Positions 18,527 through 28,406 of a stretch of DNA of 64,000 nt are shown piece after piece (the first letter of the stretch is position 1; the number at the start of each line of letters is the position of its first letter). Where the stretch lies: assembly GCF_003148495.1 (NCBI RefSeq), contig NZ_QGGH01000004.1, forward strand, positions 124,001 to 188,000. The letters run 5' to 3'. A program made the translations under genes and the position numbers. The notes under the pieces were generated by a model that saw only the letters and a program-made list of their open reading frames with translations, was not told the origin of the DNA and ran no database searches. This stretch comes from Mesorhizobium loti. GTDB lineage: Bacteria > Pseudomonadota > Alphaproteobacteria > Rhizobiales > Rhizobiaceae.

Positions 18527-19360
18527 TCACACGGGATTTCCCTCGAGCTGGTCGTCCAGTGCTTTCACCATAGCCACCAGCGCCGGTCCGATCTCGGCAT
18601 GCGCGCGGTCCTCGGTGATGATCTCGCCGATGCCGCCGCAGGTGATGGCAACCAGCGGCGAGCCGTCACGCGGGCGGAACGGCACGCCGACCGCATGGAT
18701 GTAGCTGTGCCAGGCGCCGAACGAGGTCACGTAGCCCTGGCGTGCATACTGGGCGATCGCATCGTCGATCGCCGCCGCGATCATAGCTGCCTTGTCCGGC
18801 TCCGCCGCCTGCAAAGCCCGCACAAGGCTGGCGCGCTCCTCGGGTGAAAGGGCCGCCGCATAGGCCAGCCCCATCGATGTCTTCCAGATCGGCAGGTAGG
18901 AGCCTGGATTGAGCCGCAGCGTGACAAGGCTCTCCGACCGGCAATTGGCGAGATAGACCATGTTGAGGCTGTCGCGCGTGCCGAGCGCCACCGCCGCCCC
19001 CGTGAGGTCTGCCAGCGGCTGCATCAGCGGCCGGGCGATGTGAACGACGGCGCTCGAACTGAGCGCCGAATAGCCCAGCGCCACGGTGGCCGGTCCCAGG
19101 CTGTAGCGGCCGAGATCCTTGTCGTAGAGGAGGTAGCCGAGCGCGCTCAGCGTATAGGTGATGCGCGAAACCGTGGCCTTGGGCAGGCCGGTGCGGGCAA
19201 TGATGTCCTGGTTGCCGAGCGAGGCGTCGCCCGGTCGGAAGGCGCGCAATATGCCGAGCCCGCGCACCAGCGACGACGAAAGCTGCGCGCCTTCGCCTTC
19301 AAGCTCCGTCTCGTCCCTGGTCGCTCGCTTGCGCACGCTGGGTCTTTCTGGCGTCGTCAT
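18527..19360 (-). CDS. IclR-family transcriptional regulator
   Basis: A 277-residue IclR protein: an N-terminal winged helix (LGNQDIIARTGLPKATVSRITYTLSALGYL) and a C-terminal GAF-like ligand domain ending in VAITCGGIGEIITEDRAHAEIGPAL. The start chosen is the ATG at 19358-19360 (MTTPERPSVRKRA); the open frame to 19531 would cross the operator. It is divergent from the ABC transporter genes, with a near-palindrome at 19411-19427 that recurs before the E1 gene at 34456. I infer that it controls the whole 17.6-34.4 kb island. Confidence 0.88.
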   Translation of the reverse strand: MTTPERPSVRKRATRDETELEGEGAQLSSSLVRGLGILRAFRPGDASLGNQDIIARTGLPKATVSRITYTLSALGYLLYDKDLGRYSLGPATVALGYSALSSSAVVHIARPLMQPLADLTGAAVALGTRDSLNMVYLANCRSESLVTLRLNPGSYLPIWKTSMGLAYAAALSPEERASLVRALQAAEPDKAAMIAAAIDDAIAQYARQGYVTSFGAWHSYIHAVGVPFRPRDGSPLVAITCGGIGEIITEDRAHAEIGPALVAMVKALDDQLEGNPV

Positions 19361-19410
19361 CCGCCTGTCGGCCGGTGCCGCCGGCACGGTCTGTTGTATC
19401 TGGTCGAAAA

Positions 19411-19427
19411 ATGAAATTAAATTCCAT
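19411..19427 (+). promoter_or_regulatory. Candidate IclR operator, copy 1
   Basis: ATGAAATTAAATTCCAT is a 17-bp near-palindrome (8-bp arms around a central A, one mismatch). Its reverse complement matches the site at 34456-34472 at 16 of 17 positions. It lies 51 bases before the IclR start and 105 before the permease start, a normal place for a divergent operator. Confidence 0.65.
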
Positions 19428-19429
19428 TT

Positions 19430-19462
19430 ATATTGACAGGGGCTTTCGCGGGCTGTCAATAT
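19430..19462 (+). promoter_or_regulatory. 10-bp inverted repeat forming symmetric divergent promoters
   Basis: ATATTGACAG (19430-19439) and CTGTCAATAT (19453-19462) are exact inverted repeats 13 bases apart. Each arm contains a perfect TTGACA on one strand, and at 17-18 bases each has a -10-like CAATAT or TCAATA provided by the other arm. So one symmetric element can serve as overlapping promoters for both the transporter operon and the iclR gene. Confidence 0.5.
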
Positions 19463-19531
19463 GCTTCCATCGATGGCATGTCCCAGCGCCTTGTGCCATC
19501 TTACGAAGCCCCTCCTTGTGAAGGTAGCCAC

Positions 19532-20545
19532 GTGTCTCGCTATATTTTGCGCCGGCTTATCGCAATGCCGTTTCTGGTGCTCGGCATCGTCACCATCGCG
19601 TTCCTGATCACCACGGTGACCAAGGGCGATCCGCTGACCGCCATTGTTGCCGAACAGCAGATGAGCAACCCGGAAGTGGTGGCCGCCGCCAAAGCCCGTT
19701 GGGGTCTCGATCGCCCTTTGCCGGAACGCTATATGATATATCTTGGAAATTTGCTGAGCGGCGATCTTGGCACCTCATTCATCACCAAGCGCAATGTCGG
19801 CACCGACATTCTCTACCGTTTGCCGGCAACGCTCGAACTGGTTTTCGCCGCGATGATCTTCGGCACCACGCTCGGCATCGTGCTTGGCGTGCTGGCCGCA
19901 TATTTCCGCAACAGCCTGATCGACCACGGCGCCCGGCTGTTCGCTTTGTTCGGCTCGTCGCTGCCGGTATTTTGGTCGGGGCTCGGCCTGTTGTTCATCT
20001 TCTCCGTCATGCTGAACTGGCTGCCGGGGCCGGGCAGGGTTGATGCCCGCCTGGCATTGCCGCCCGGCATCACCGGCTTCCTCACCATCGATTCCCTGCT
20101 GGCTGGCAATCTCACCGTGTTCAAGGACGCACTCTGGCACCTGCTTCTGCCGGCCTTCGTGCTCGGTTGGACGGTGTCGGGAACCATATCGCGGCTGGTG
20201 CGCGCCAACATGCTGGACGTGATGAGCCGCGAGTTCGTGCTCACCGCGCGCGCCAAGGGGGCGAGCGAATTCCGCGTCGTCATCGTGCATGCGCTGCGCA
20301 ACACCATGGTGCCGACCTTGACCGTTATCGGCTATTCCTTCGCCTATCTGATCACCGGCGCGGTGCTGACCGAAACCATCTTTTCCTGGCCGGGCATGGG
20401 CTCTTATGCCGTCGAGGCGGCACGCGCGCTCGACTTTCCGGCAATCATCGGTGTCACCATCGTCGGCGGCCTCGCCTTCCTGGTCACCAACCTCATCACC
20501 GACATACTTTATGTCGTGGCCAATCCGCGCGTGAGATTGAGCTGA
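19532..20545 (+). CDS. ABC transporter permease, dipeptide/oligopeptide type (DppB-like)
   Basis: A 337-residue inner-membrane permease with the DppB/OppB layout: N-terminal segment RYILRRLIAMPFLVLGIVTIAFLI, six predicted membrane spans and the cytoplasmic coupling (EAA) loop REFVLTARAKGASEFRVVIVHALRNT. The GTG start at 19532 follows GAAGGTAG; the upstream frame to 19433 crosses the promoter. It overlaps the next permease by one base (TGATG). Substrates of such transporters include peptides, opines and amino-acid or sugar-acid derivatives; the binding protein is encoded far away at 30525. Confidence 0.9.
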   Translation: MSRYILRRLIAMPFLVLGIVTIAFLITTVTKGDPLTAIVAEQQMSNPEVVAAAKARWGLDRPLPERYMIYLGNLLSGDLGTSFITKRNVGTDILYRLPATLELVFAAMIFGTTLGIVLGVLAAYFRNSLIDHGARLFALFGSSLPVFWSGLGLLFIFSVMLNWLPGPGRVDARLALPPGITGFLTIDSLLAGNLTVFKDALWHLLLPAFVLGWTVSGTISRLVRANMLDVMSREFVLTARAKGASEFRVVIVHALRNTMVPTLTVIGYSFAYLITGAVLTETIFSWPGMGSYAVEAARALDFPAIIGVTIVGGLAFLVTNLITDILYVVANPRVRLS

Positions 20546-21387
20546 TGTCGGCGGTCGCAACCAAATCCCGTTCCGCCGCTGTTCCCGAATGGCTGACCGC
20601 GCCTTTGGTCATCGGCACGGTCGTCATCCTGTTCTGGCTGTTCATGACCGCGTTCGCCAATCTGGTCGTTCAATTCGATCCGCTCGAAATGGTGGCGCGC
20701 CGGCTGCAGCCGCCGAGCTGGGCGCACTGGCTGGGCACCGACGCACTCGGCCGCGATGTCTTGAGCCGCACCTTGCACGGGGCGGCGCATTCGCTGCCGA
20801 TCGCGGTTCTGGTCGTCGTCTCGGCCGTCGTCATCGGCTCGCTGCTCGGCGCCATCTCCGGCTTCGTCGGCGGCTTGACCGGTGCGGCGATCATGCGGCT
20901 TGTCGACGTGACCTTGTCGTTCCCGCCGATGCTTCTGGCCATGGCCGTCGCGGCGTCGCTTGGGCCGGGCCTCGGCAATGCGGCCATCGCCATGGTTCTG
21001 GTCTGGTGGCCGGTCTATGCCCGGCTGATGCGGGCGCAGGTGCTGGAGGTGAAGGAGCGCGAGCATGTCGAGGCGGCAATCGCCGCCGGCGCCAGGCCGC
21101 GGCGCGTGCTGTTCACGCACATATTGCCGCTTTGCTGGACCCCCGTGCTGATCAGCGCGACCATGGATCTCGGCCAGGTCGTGCTGCTTGCCGCGTCGCT
21201 CAGCTTCATTGGTCTCGGCGCCACGCCGCCGACGCCCGAATGGGGGTCGATGATCTCCGATGGCGCCGTCCATTTCTATCAATGGTGGATCGCCTTCGGT
21301 CCCGGCGTTGCCATCCTCACCATCGTGCTCGGCTTCAACTTCATCGGCGACGGCTTGCGCGACATTCTCGATCCAAGGTCGGACTAG
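20545..21387 (+). CDS. ABC transporter permease, dipeptide/oligopeptide type (DppC-like)
   Basis: A 280-residue second permease of the DppC/OppC family. It shows HWLGTDALGRDVLSRTLHGAAHSL after the first span, five to six membrane segments, the coupling loop VKEREHVEAAIAAGARPRRVLFTHILP, and the C-terminal PPTPEWGSMISDG and NFIGDGLRDILDPRSD. The ATG at 20545 shares one base with the stop of the preceding gene, so translation is coupled. It forms the heterodimeric channel with the 19532 product. Confidence 0.92.
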   Translation: MSAVATKSRSAAVPEWLTAPLVIGTVVILFWLFMTAFANLVVQFDPLEMVARRLQPPSWAHWLGTDALGRDVLSRTLHGAAHSLPIAVLVVVSAVVIGSLLGAISGFVGGLTGAAIMRLVDVTLSFPPMLLAMAVAASLGPGLGNAAIAMVLVWWPVYARLMRAQVLEVKEREHVEAAIAAGARPRRVLFTHILPLCWTPVLISATMDLGQVVLLAASLSFIGLGATPPTPEWGSMISDGAVHFYQWWIAFGPGVAILTIVLGFNFIGDGLRDILDPRSD

Positions 21388-21390
21388 GCG

Positions 21391-22467
21391 ATGAGCGCAC
21401 AGATATCTTCAGCGCCACCAGGCGCAGTCGACAAGACAGGCGAGCGCGAGCCGCTGCTGTCCATACGCGGCCTACGGGTCGGCTTTCGGCGGGCGGGCAA
21501 TCAGTTCGAGGCGGTGCGCGGCATCGACCTCAATGTCGCCAAGGGCGAAGTGGTCGGCATTGTCGGCGAATCCGGCTCGGGAAAGTCCGTCGGCATGCTC
21601 GCCGCGCTCGGTCTCACGTCAAAGAACGCGGTGGTCACCGGCTCGGTCCGCTTCAACGGCGACGAACTGGTTGGCAAACCGGCGCGCGAGATGCGCAAGA
21701 TCAGGGGCGCGCGCATCGCCATGATTTTCCAGGACCCGCTGTCCTCGTTGAACCCGGTGATGACTGTCGGCGCCCAGATCGCCGAGGCGGTCAGGCTGCA
21801 TCAGCGCGTGACGCGCAAGCAGGCCATGGCGCGTGCGGTGGAGCTGCTCCATCTGGTGGCGATCCCGCAGCCGGAGCGCCGGGTCAACCAGTATCCGCAC
21901 GAATTCTCCGGCGGCATGCGCCAGCGCGCGGTCATCGCCATGGCCGTCGCCAACGATCCAGACCTGTTGATCGCCGACGAGCCGACCACGGCGCTCGATG
22001 TCACGGTGCAGGCGCAGATACTGTCGGTGCTGCGCTCGCTGCAGGAACGGCTCGGCCTCGGCCTGGTGCTGATCACCCATGATCTCGGCGTCGTCGCCGG
22101 TCATGCCGACCGCGTCGCGGTCGTCTATTCCGGCCGTGTCGTCGAACAGGCTAGCGTGTCCGAGCTGTTCGCCGACCCGCGCCACCCTTACACGCGGGGC
22201 CTCATCGCCTCGATCCCCAATCTCGAGGAAAGCCGCGAGCGGCTGTTCTCGATCGACGGCTCGCCGCCCGCACTTGGGCGCTTGCCGGGCGGCTGCGCCT
22301 TCCATCCGCGCTGCATCCATGCCGAGGCACGCTGTGGGATCGAGGATCCGCCGCTGCACGATATCGGCGGCCGGTTCTCGGCCTGCCATTTCGCGACGAC
22401 CTTGCCGCCCTTCCACAGCGCCACGCTGGCGGCGGCAAGCCTGGACAAAGGAAGCGTGGCCCCATGA
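21391..22467 (+). CDS. ABC transporter ATP-binding protein (DppD-like)
   Basis: A 358-residue ATPase of the oligopeptide transporter family. Walker A is GESGSGKS, the signature is [16 protein letters not shown] and Walker B is [12 protein letters not shown]. The C-terminal oligo_HPY extension [19 protein letters not shown], with conserved Cys residues, is typical of Dpp/Opp ATPases. It starts three bases after the permease stop and overlaps the next ATPase by four bases. Energises import together with the 22464 product. Confidence 0.93.
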   Translation: MSAQISSAPPGAVDKTGEREPLLSIRGLRVGFRRAGNQFEAVRGIDLNVAKGEVVGIVGESGSGKSVGMLAALGLTSKNAVVTGSVRFNGDELVGKPAREMRKIRGARIAMIFQDPLSSLNPVMTVGAQIAEAVRLHQRVTRKQAMARAVELLHLVAIPQPERRVNQYPHEFSGGMRQRAVIAMAVANDPDLLIADEPTTALDVTVQAQILSVLRSLQERLGLGLVLITHDLGVVAGHADRVAVVYSGRVVEQASVSELFADPRHPYTRGLIASIPNLEESRERLFSIDGSPPALGRLPGGCAFHPRCIHAEARCGIEDPPLHDIGGRFSACHFATTLPPFHSATLAAASLDKGSVAP

Positions 22468-23495
22468 GCGCAGCAGAGCAACTCCAGGCAGAAACCAAAC
22501 CGGCGCCCGCATTGTCGGTTCGCCATCTCGTCAAGGACTTTCCGGTTCGCGGCGGCCTCGTCTTCGACCGTGCCGTTGCCCATGTCCGTGCGGTCGCCGA
22601 TGTTTCCTTTGACGTAGCACCCGGCGAAACGCTGGGCCTCGTCGGAGAATCCGGTTGCGGCAAGTCGACCCTAGGGCGCTGCCTGATGCGGCTGATCGAG
22701 CCGACCAGTGGCGAAAGCTGGTTCCGTGGCCAGAACCTGCTCGCGCTCAACCACGAAGACATGCGCCTGATGCGGCGCTACATCCAGCTGGTCTTCCAGG
22801 ACCCCTATGGGTCGCTGCATCCGCGCATGCGCATTGCCGACAACATCGCCGAGCCGCTGCGCATGAGCGACATGTCGGCGGTCGACCGCCGCGCGCGCGT
22901 CGCCGAGCTGCTCGAACTGGTGCGGCTCAATCCCGATCACGGCAAGCGCTATCCGCACGAACTGTCCGGCGGTCAGCGTCAGCGCGTCGTCATCGCTCGC
23001 GCGCTTGCGCTGAACCCGCAAGTGGTGATCCTCGACGAGCCGGTTTCGGCCCTCGACGTTTCGGTACAGGCCGGCGTGCTCAACCTGCTCAAGGATATCC
23101 AGCAATCCTTCGGCACCTCCTATCTGTTTATCGCCCATGACCTCTCGGTCGTGCGCCACATCTCTCATCAGGTGGCGGTGATGTATCTCGGCAAGATCGT
23201 CGAGATCGCGCCCGCGGCTGAACTCTATTCAAGGGCGCTGCATCCCTATACCCAGGCGCTCTTGTCAGCCGTGCCGCTCGCCAATCCCGAGAAGGAGCGC
23301 AAGCGCGAGCGGATCGTGCTGACTGGCGATGTGCCGAGCCCGCTCAACCCGCCATCTGGCTGCCGCTTCCGCACGCGCTGCTTCAAGGCGCAGGCGATCT
23401 GCGCCGCCGTCGAACCGCCGCTCGATCCGGCTGGCGGTGCGCATCGCGTCGCCTGTCATTTTCCGGAGCCGGTCAACACTTTCAAGGCTGTCTGA
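22464..23495 (+). CDS. ABC transporter ATP-binding protein (DppF-like)
   Basis: A 343-residue second ATPase: Walker [10 protein letters not shown], signature [17 protein letters not shown], Walker [13 protein letters not shown], and the C-terminal [15 protein letters not shown] segment of the oligopeptide family. The start overlaps the stop of the first ATPase (ATGA at 22464-22467). It completes a two-permease, two-ATPase importer whose only nearby binding protein is at 30525-32129. Confidence 0.93.
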   Translation: MSAAEQLQAETKPAPALSVRHLVKDFPVRGGLVFDRAVAHVRAVADVSFDVAPGETLGLVGESGCGKSTLGRCLMRLIEPTSGESWFRGQNLLALNHEDMRLMRRYIQLVFQDPYGSLHPRMRIADNIAEPLRMSDMSAVDRRARVAELLELVRLNPDHGKRYPHELSGGQRQRVVIARALALNPQVVILDEPVSALDVSVQAGVLNLLKDIQQSFGTSYLFIAHDLSVVRHISHQVAVMYLGKIVEIAPAAELYSRALHPYTQALLSAVPLANPEKERKRERIVLTGDVPSPLNPPSGCRFRTRCFKAQAICAAVEPPLDPAGGAHRVACHFPEPVNTFKAV

Positions 23496-23530
23496 TTGGC
23501 CTGCCGAATTCACCCGAAGGAATTTTGATC

Positions 23531-24802
23531 GTGACTGAGGACCATTCCGAGAATGCCGGTACGGCAGGCCGCGCGCGCCTGCCGCTCGAAGGCATCAAGG
23601 TTCTCGATCTCTCGCGTGTGCTGGCCGGACCATGGGCGACGATGAGCCTGGCCGATCTCGGCGCCGAAGTCTGGAAGATCGAGAACATCGATGGCGGCGA
23701 CGACACCAGGGCGTGGTCGGTGCCGAGCTACAAGGGTGTCTCCACCTATTATCTCTGCGCCAATCGCGGCAAGCAGAGCATTGCGCTCGACATGAAGAGC
23801 CCGGAAGGGCTGGCCATCGTGCGCGAACTGGCGGCGAAGGCCGACATCGTCGTCGAGAATTTTCGCTCCGGCACCGCCGATCGCCTCGGCGTCGGTTTCA
23901 AGGAACTCAGCGCCTCAAATCCGCGCCTGATCTACTGCTCGATCTCCGGCTACGGCCAGACCGGGCCCGATGCCGGACGGCCGGGCTACGATTTCGTCAT
24001 GCAGGCCGAAAGCGGCCTGATGGCCATCACCGGTGAGAGCAATGGCGAGCCGATGCGCGTCGGCGTCGCCATCATCGATATCGTCTGTGGCATGGTCGCC
24101 ACGCAGTCGATCCTGGCAGCGCTTTTCGAGCGGTCGACGACCGGCAAGGGCCAGTTCCTCGACCTGTCGCTGATCGACTGCGCGCTCAGCCTGCTGATCA
24201 ATGTCGGCAGCGGTTACCTCAACACCGGCCGAGAGGTCGCCCGCTACGGCAATGCCCATCCGACGGTTGTTCCCTATCAGATATTCGAGGCCTCCGACGG
24301 TGGCTTCGCGCTGGCCGTCGGCAACGATCGGCAGTTCGCGGCGCTGTGCGAGCAGGTCGTGGACTTGCCACATCTGGCCGGGGATTCGCGCTTCATCAAG
24401 GCAGGCGCGCGTGCCACCAACCGCGAGGCGCTGATCCCGCAGCTGGCGGCCGCCTTCAGGACCAAAACGCGAGACCACTGGATGGCGGCTTGTGCCGCCG
24501 CCAGCGTGCCGGCCGGAACGGTAAAATCGATACCGGAAGTCTTTGACAGTCCCAATGTCCGCGAGCGTGGCCTCGTCCAGACCTTGCCGCATCCGCATCT
24601 TGGTTCCGTTGCCATGGTGCGACCGGCGCAGGGACTTGCCGCGCAACTGAACGCTGATTTCACCGCGCCGCCGATGCTGGGCCAGGACACTCAAGCCGTA
24701 CTGGCCGACGTGCTCGGCTACAGCGCCGAGACCATCGACCAGCTGATCGGCACTGGGGCCATCGGCGTCTATACGCCGGCCGCCGAGCCTGTCCCCGCCT
24801 GA
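23531..24802 (+). CDS. Family III CoA-transferase (CaiB/BaiF type)
   Basis: A 423-residue family III CoA-transferase. The N-terminus [35 protein letters not shown] and the catalytic Asp154 in [16 protein letters not shown] are characteristic. It exchanges CoA between an acyl-CoA donor and a carboxylic acid. GTG at 23531 is chosen because GAAGGA lies at proper distance; a TTG at 23525 is too close. It follows the transporter genes by 35 bases and precedes the aldehyde dehydrogenase, so the imported compound probably passes through an acid and a CoA thioester. The actual acid is unknown. Confidence 0.9.
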   Translation: MTEDHSENAGTAGRARLPLEGIKVLDLSRVLAGPWATMSLADLGAEVWKIENIDGGDDTRAWSVPSYKGVSTYYLCANRGKQSIALDMKSPEGLAIVRELAAKADIVVENFRSGTADRLGVGFKELSASNPRLIYCSISGYGQTGPDAGRPGYDFVMQAESGLMAITGESNGEPMRVGVAIIDIVCGMVATQSILAALFERSTTGKGQFLDLSLIDCALSLLINVGSGYLNTGREVARYGNAHPTVVPYQIFEASDGGFALAVGNDRQFAALCEQVVDLPHLAGDSRFIKAGARATNREALIPQLAAAFRTKTRDHWMAACAAASVPAGTVKSIPEVFDSPNVRERGLVQTLPHPHLGSVAMVRPAQGLAAQLNADFTAPPMLGQDTQAVLADVLGYSAETIDQLIGTGAIGVYTPAAEPVPA

Positions 24803-24819
24803 TCTTCACGGAGCCCGAC

Positions 24820-26256
24820 ATGTATAAGAACGTGCTGCTGCACATCGACGGCGCATGGCGCCCGGCCCGAGATGGCCGCACGATGGCGATCGTCAATCCG
24901 TCGACGGAAGCCGAACTCGGCTCGCTCGCTCATGCCGGTATCGACGATCTCGACGAGGCGCTGGCCGCTGCCGCAAAAGGGTTCGAGACCTGGCGGCGCG
25001 TCTCGCCCTTCGATCGCTCCAAGCTGATGCGCAAGGCCGCCAATATCCTGCGCGAGCGCAACGAGCACATCGCCACGCTGATGACGCTGGAACAGGGCAA
25101 GCCGATCGCCGAATCGCGCATGGAGGCCTTCGCCGCCGCCGACATCATCGACTGGTTCGCCGAGGAGGCGCGCCGTTCCTATGGCCGCATCGTGCCGGCG
25201 CGCCTTGAGGGCGTGAGCCAGTCGGTGGTCAAGGAACCCGTCGGCCCGGTCGCCGCCTTCACGCCATGGAATTTTCCACTCAACCAGGCGGTGCGCAAAT
25301 TGTCTGCTGCACTCGCCGCCGGCTGCTCGATCATCATCAAGGGACCGGAAGAAACGCCGGCCTCGCCCGCTGAACTGGTGCGCACTTTCATCGATGCCGG
25401 CCTGCCCGATGGCGTCTTGAACCTCGTCTATGGCACGCCATCGGAAATCTCCGCCTATCTCATTCCGCATCCGGTGATCCGCAAGATTTCGTTTACGGGC
25501 TCGACGCCTGTCGGCAAGCAATTGGCGTCGCTTGCCGGCTTGCACATGAAGCGGGCGACGATGGAACTCGGCGGCCACGCGCCGGTCATCGTCCTGCCCG
25601 ATGCCGATCTCGACCGCGCCGCGCGCTCGATGGTCGCATCCAAATTCCGCAATGCCGGCCAGATCTGCGTCGCGCCAACGCGCTTCCTCGTCGACCATGC
25701 GGTCTATGACGATTTCGTCGGTCGCTTTGCCGAGGCGACACGCCAGATCAAGGTAGGCGATGGTCTTGCCGAGGGTACGACCATGGGTCCGCTCGCCAAT
25801 CCGCGCCGCGTCCAGGCGATGGAGGAACTGGTCCACGACGCCGTGCAGAAAGGTGCGGAACTCGTCACCGGTGGCAAGCGCATCGGCAATTCAGGCTATT
25901 TCTTCGAGCCGACCATCCTGTCAAATGTCGGGACCGATGCCCGCACCATGAATGAGGAGCCGTTCGGTCCGTTGGCACTGATGACCCCGGTCAGTGGCCT
26001 CGACGAAGCCCTGGCCGAGGCCAACCGGCTGAACTACGGCCTTGCCGCCTATGGCTTCACCCGCTCGGCCGCGAGCGCGGCAAAGATGTCGTCCGGCATC
26101 GCCAGCGGCATGGTGTCGATCAACCATTATGGCCTGGCGCTGCCGGAGGTGCCGTTCGGCGGCATCAACGATTCCGGCAACGGCACCGAAGGTGGCGCCG
26201 ATGCGCTGGAGAGCTATCTCAACAGCAAGTTCGTCTCGCACCTGCAGGTCGACTGA
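24820..26256 (+). CDS. NAD(P)-dependent aldehyde dehydrogenase, succinate-semialdehyde-like
   Basis: A 478-residue aldehyde dehydrogenase of the GabD/succinate-semialdehyde branch: TPWNFPLNQA (148-157), KGPEETPAS around 174, general-base Glu249 in MELGGHAP and catalytic Cys283 in NAGQICVAP. It follows the CoA-transferase by 17 bases and is the last gene of the plus-strand operon, convergent with the class II aldolase gene. It could oxidise a semialdehyde released by the class III aminotransferase encoded at 29178. That link is inferred. Confidence 0.88.
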   Translation: MYKNVLLHIDGAWRPARDGRTMAIVNPSTEAELGSLAHAGIDDLDEALAAAAKGFETWRRVSPFDRSKLMRKAANILRERNEHIATLMTLEQGKPIAESRMEAFAAADIIDWFAEEARRSYGRIVPARLEGVSQSVVKEPVGPVAAFTPWNFPLNQAVRKLSAALAAGCSIIIKGPEETPASPAELVRTFIDAGLPDGVLNLVYGTPSEISAYLIPHPVIRKISFTGSTPVGKQLASLAGLHMKRATMELGGHAPVIVLPDADLDRAARSMVASKFRNAGQICVAPTRFLVDHAVYDDFVGRFAEATRQIKVGDGLAEGTTMGPLANPRRVQAMEELVHDAVQKGAELVTGGKRIGNSGYFFEPTILSNVGTDARTMNEEPFGPLALMTPVSGLDEALAEANRLNYGLAAYGFTRSAASAAKMSSGIASGMVSINHYGLALPEVPFGGINDSGNGTEGGADALESYLNSKFVSHLQVD

Positions 26257-26281
26257 GTAGGCCGCTGTCGGGCGACATGCA

Positions 26282-26920
26282 CTATTTCTGCTGGCCGTAA
26301 TTCTTGTAGCGCCCGCGAATGGCGGCAAGCTCGCTGCCCTCGATCAGCACCGGCGTACCGGCGCTGCGCGCCAAAAGATACTGCCGCGCCAGGGTTTCCA
26401 GCTTGATGGTGCGGATCAGCGCCATGTCGAGATCCGCGCCGAAGGCGATCATGCCATGATTGGCGAGCAGGCAGGCCGATCTGTCCTTGAGCGCAACGAC
26501 GGCGACCTTCGCCAGTTCGCTTGATGCGAACAGCGCATAGTCCGAGCAGCGCACATCGTCGCCGCCGAAACCGGCGACCATGTAGTGGAACAGCGGCAGC
26601 GGTTCGCGCAGGCACGATAACGCTACGCAATGGTCGGGATGGGCATGCACCACGGCACCGGCCTCGGGAAACGCCTTGTAGATCTCGGCGTGCATCTCCC
26701 ATTCGCTCGACGGCCGGAATGCGCCGTCCCAGGATCCATCAAGCTGCATCGCCACCATCTGCTCTGGCCGCAAGGCGCTTGTGGCTATGCCCGTCGGCGT
26801 GATCAGCATGCCGCCTGCCATGCGCACGCTGATGTTGCCGGTGGTGCCGACATTCATCCCGCTGGCGTCCAGCGTCTGCGTCGCGGTGATCAGGCTCGTG
26901 CGCTCGATTTCGAGATTCAT
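26282..26920 (-). CDS. Class II aldolase/adducin family protein (OtnC-like)
   Basis: A 212-residue class II aldolase. Zinc ligands appear as VHAHPDH (His92, His94) and a later LLANHGMIA; TTGNISVR, TPTGI and SSEWEMHAEIY (Glu near 73-75) are family marks. Next to a DUF1537 kinase this is the typical pair in which a four-carbon 3-oxo acid is phosphorylated and decarboxylated to dihydroxyacetone phosphate. The ATG at 26918-26920 overlaps the kinase stop by one base (TGATG). A related phosphorylated substrate cannot be excluded. Confidence 0.85.
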   Translation of the reverse strand: MNLEIERTSLITATQTLDASGMNVGTTGNISVRMAGGMLITPTGIATSALRPEQMVAMQLDGSWDGAFRPSSEWEMHAEIYKAFPEAGAVVHAHPDHCVALSCLREPLPLFHYMVAGFGGDDVRCSDYALFASSELAKVAVVALKDRSACLLANHGMIAFGADLDMALIRTIKLETLARQYLLARSAGTPVLIEGSELAAIRGRYKNYGQQK

Positions 26921-28269
26921 CACGATGCTCTCCTTGCCGGGGGCCATGTGTCGATTGCCGGTGCGATGGCGCTCGGCCGTGTCATGTCTTGCAGAACGTC
27001 GGTGAAGATATCGGGGCCACCGAGCTTTCCCGATTTCAGCATCAGCGCCAGGGGATCAGCGGGCAGGCCGGGGAGGTGGGCGATGGCGCGCGACAATCCC
27101 GGGCCCTCATAGGCGCCCATGGCGATGCGATCGATGCCGAGCGCCTTGACCACCGAACCGGCGGTCTCGCCGCCGGCGACGACGAGCCGGCGTACGGCGA
27201 GTTCGCGCACCAGAATCTGGGCAATCCCGGCCAGTATCTCTTCCGCCCTTGCCGCCACCACATCGCGGCCGTGCGCCTGCTGCAGCGCTTCGACCGTCGC
27301 TTGCGGCGCTGTCGTGGCAATGGCGATCATCGCGCCGGGCAAATGCCGCTGGGCGAAGGCACGCGCTTCGGCCATGACATCGGCGCCGGCAAAGGCGCTA
27401 GCAAGGTCGATCGTCAGCAGCGGATTTTTTTGCGCGAAGCGTTCGAGCTGTTCGATGGTGCGGTCGGCGACGCTGCCGGCCAGCACCGCCGCTGGCCCTT
27501 CGACGGCCGGCAGGCTAGCGACAACGAGGTCGTCTGAGTTCACCAGCCCATGCGCCAGCCAGGCGGTCGGCAGATGCGCCGCGACTGAAGAATTGCCCGT
27601 CATCAGCGGCAGGTCGAAGGTCGCTTCCGCGATCGCCGCCAGGTCACGCTCGCGGATCGTGTCGGTGACCAGCAGCGTCTCGCCGCGCGCGCTGTGCTCT
27701 CGGATAGCGCTGCGAATGGCCCCGGCGCCGGCATCGACGACGAGATAGGGCACCAGCCCGGCCTTGCCCTTGCTCTGCGCCTGCAGCACGCGAACCAGAT
27801 TGGAATCGGTCATCGGCGTCAGCGGATCGAACCGCTTGGGCGATTCACCCAGCAACTGGGCGCCGCCGAACATGTGCCCCTGATAGACGGTGCGGCCGGT
27901 CTCACACAGCGCCGGGGTGAACAGCGTGACGCCGCCGCCAAGCCGCTCGAGCAGCGCCTCGGCGCAAGGGCCGATATTGCCTGTGGGCGTCGAATCGAAC
28001 GTGGCGCAGTATTTGAAGAAGATCTGCCGCGCGCCCGCTTCCACTAGCCGGTCCACGGCCTCCAGCACCTGGCGCACCGCATCGCTGGCCGCGATGACGC
28101 GGGTCTTTAGCAGGATCACATGGGCAAGATTGCCTGACGGGATCGGCGCGTCCAGCCCGACCGTGCATCCCGTGGGAATGCCGCGCGCCACCAGCATCGA
28201 CGCCAGTTCGGTGCCGCCGGTCAGATCGTCGGCGATGGCGCCGAACAGCAGGGAAGGCATCGCGGTCAT
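26920..28269 (-). CDS. Four-carbon acid sugar kinase family protein (DUF1537, OtnK-like)
   Basis: A 449-residue kinase. The N-terminal substrate domain shows GAIADDLTGGTELASMLV and FFKYCATFDSTPTGNIG; the C-terminal nucleotide domain ends RRLVVAGGETAGSVVKALGI. The family phosphorylates 3-oxotetronates and related acids, and members also act on other sugar acids such as apionate derivatives. The start may be 28269 or the Met codon at 28260. It is divergent from a GntR regulator and translationally coupled to the aldolase, so kinase then decarboxylase is the likely order. Confidence 0.85.
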   Translation of the reverse strand: MTAMPSLLFGAIADDLTGGTELASMLVARGIPTGCTVGLDAPIPSGNLAHVILLKTRVIAASDAVRQVLEAVDRLVEAGARQIFFKYCATFDSTPTGNIGPCAEALLERLGGGVTLFTPALCETGRTVYQGHMFGGAQLLGESPKRFDPLTPMTDSNLVRVLQAQSKGKAGLVPYLVVDAGAGAIRSAIREHSARGETLLVTDTIRERDLAAIAEATFDLPLMTGNSSVAAHLPTAWLAHGLVNSDDLVVASLPAVEGPAAVLAGSVADRTIEQLERFAQKNPLLTIDLASAFAGADVMAEARAFAQRHLPGAMIAIATTAPQATVEALQQAHGRDVVAARAEEILAGIAQILVRELAVRRLVVAGGETAGSVVKALGIDRIAMGAYEGPGLSRAIAHLPGLPADPLALMLKSGKLGGPDIFTDVLQDMTRPSAIAPAIDTWPPARRAS

Positions 28270-28350
28270 GCGGCCCGTCCCATGTCTGGCCGTTTCATGT
28301 CGGCCGGTCTCATGGCTGCTTGTCTCATGTCGGTGGTCAGGCCATTCGTG

Positions 28351-28361
28351 GTATCATATAC
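28351..28361 (+). promoter_or_regulatory. Candidate GntR operator in the divergent promoter region
   Basis: GTATCATATAC is an interrupted palindrome (GTAT-cat-ATAC) between the kinase (start 28269) and GntR (start 28407). Its TATCATATA core is shared with the stronger sites at 30426 and 34376. This shared core and its place in a divergent promoter make it the likely autoregulatory site. Confidence 0.45.
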
Positions 28362-28406
28362 ACAGCCGACGCGACGCCTGCGCGACTGCAAGAACGGAGA
28401 GCGGAT

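Noticed and set aside
20589..22082. A 497-residue plus-strand open frame in another phase across permease and ATPase genes
   Set aside because: Arg-rich translation without family motifs, while the two ABC genes in the other phases are complete.
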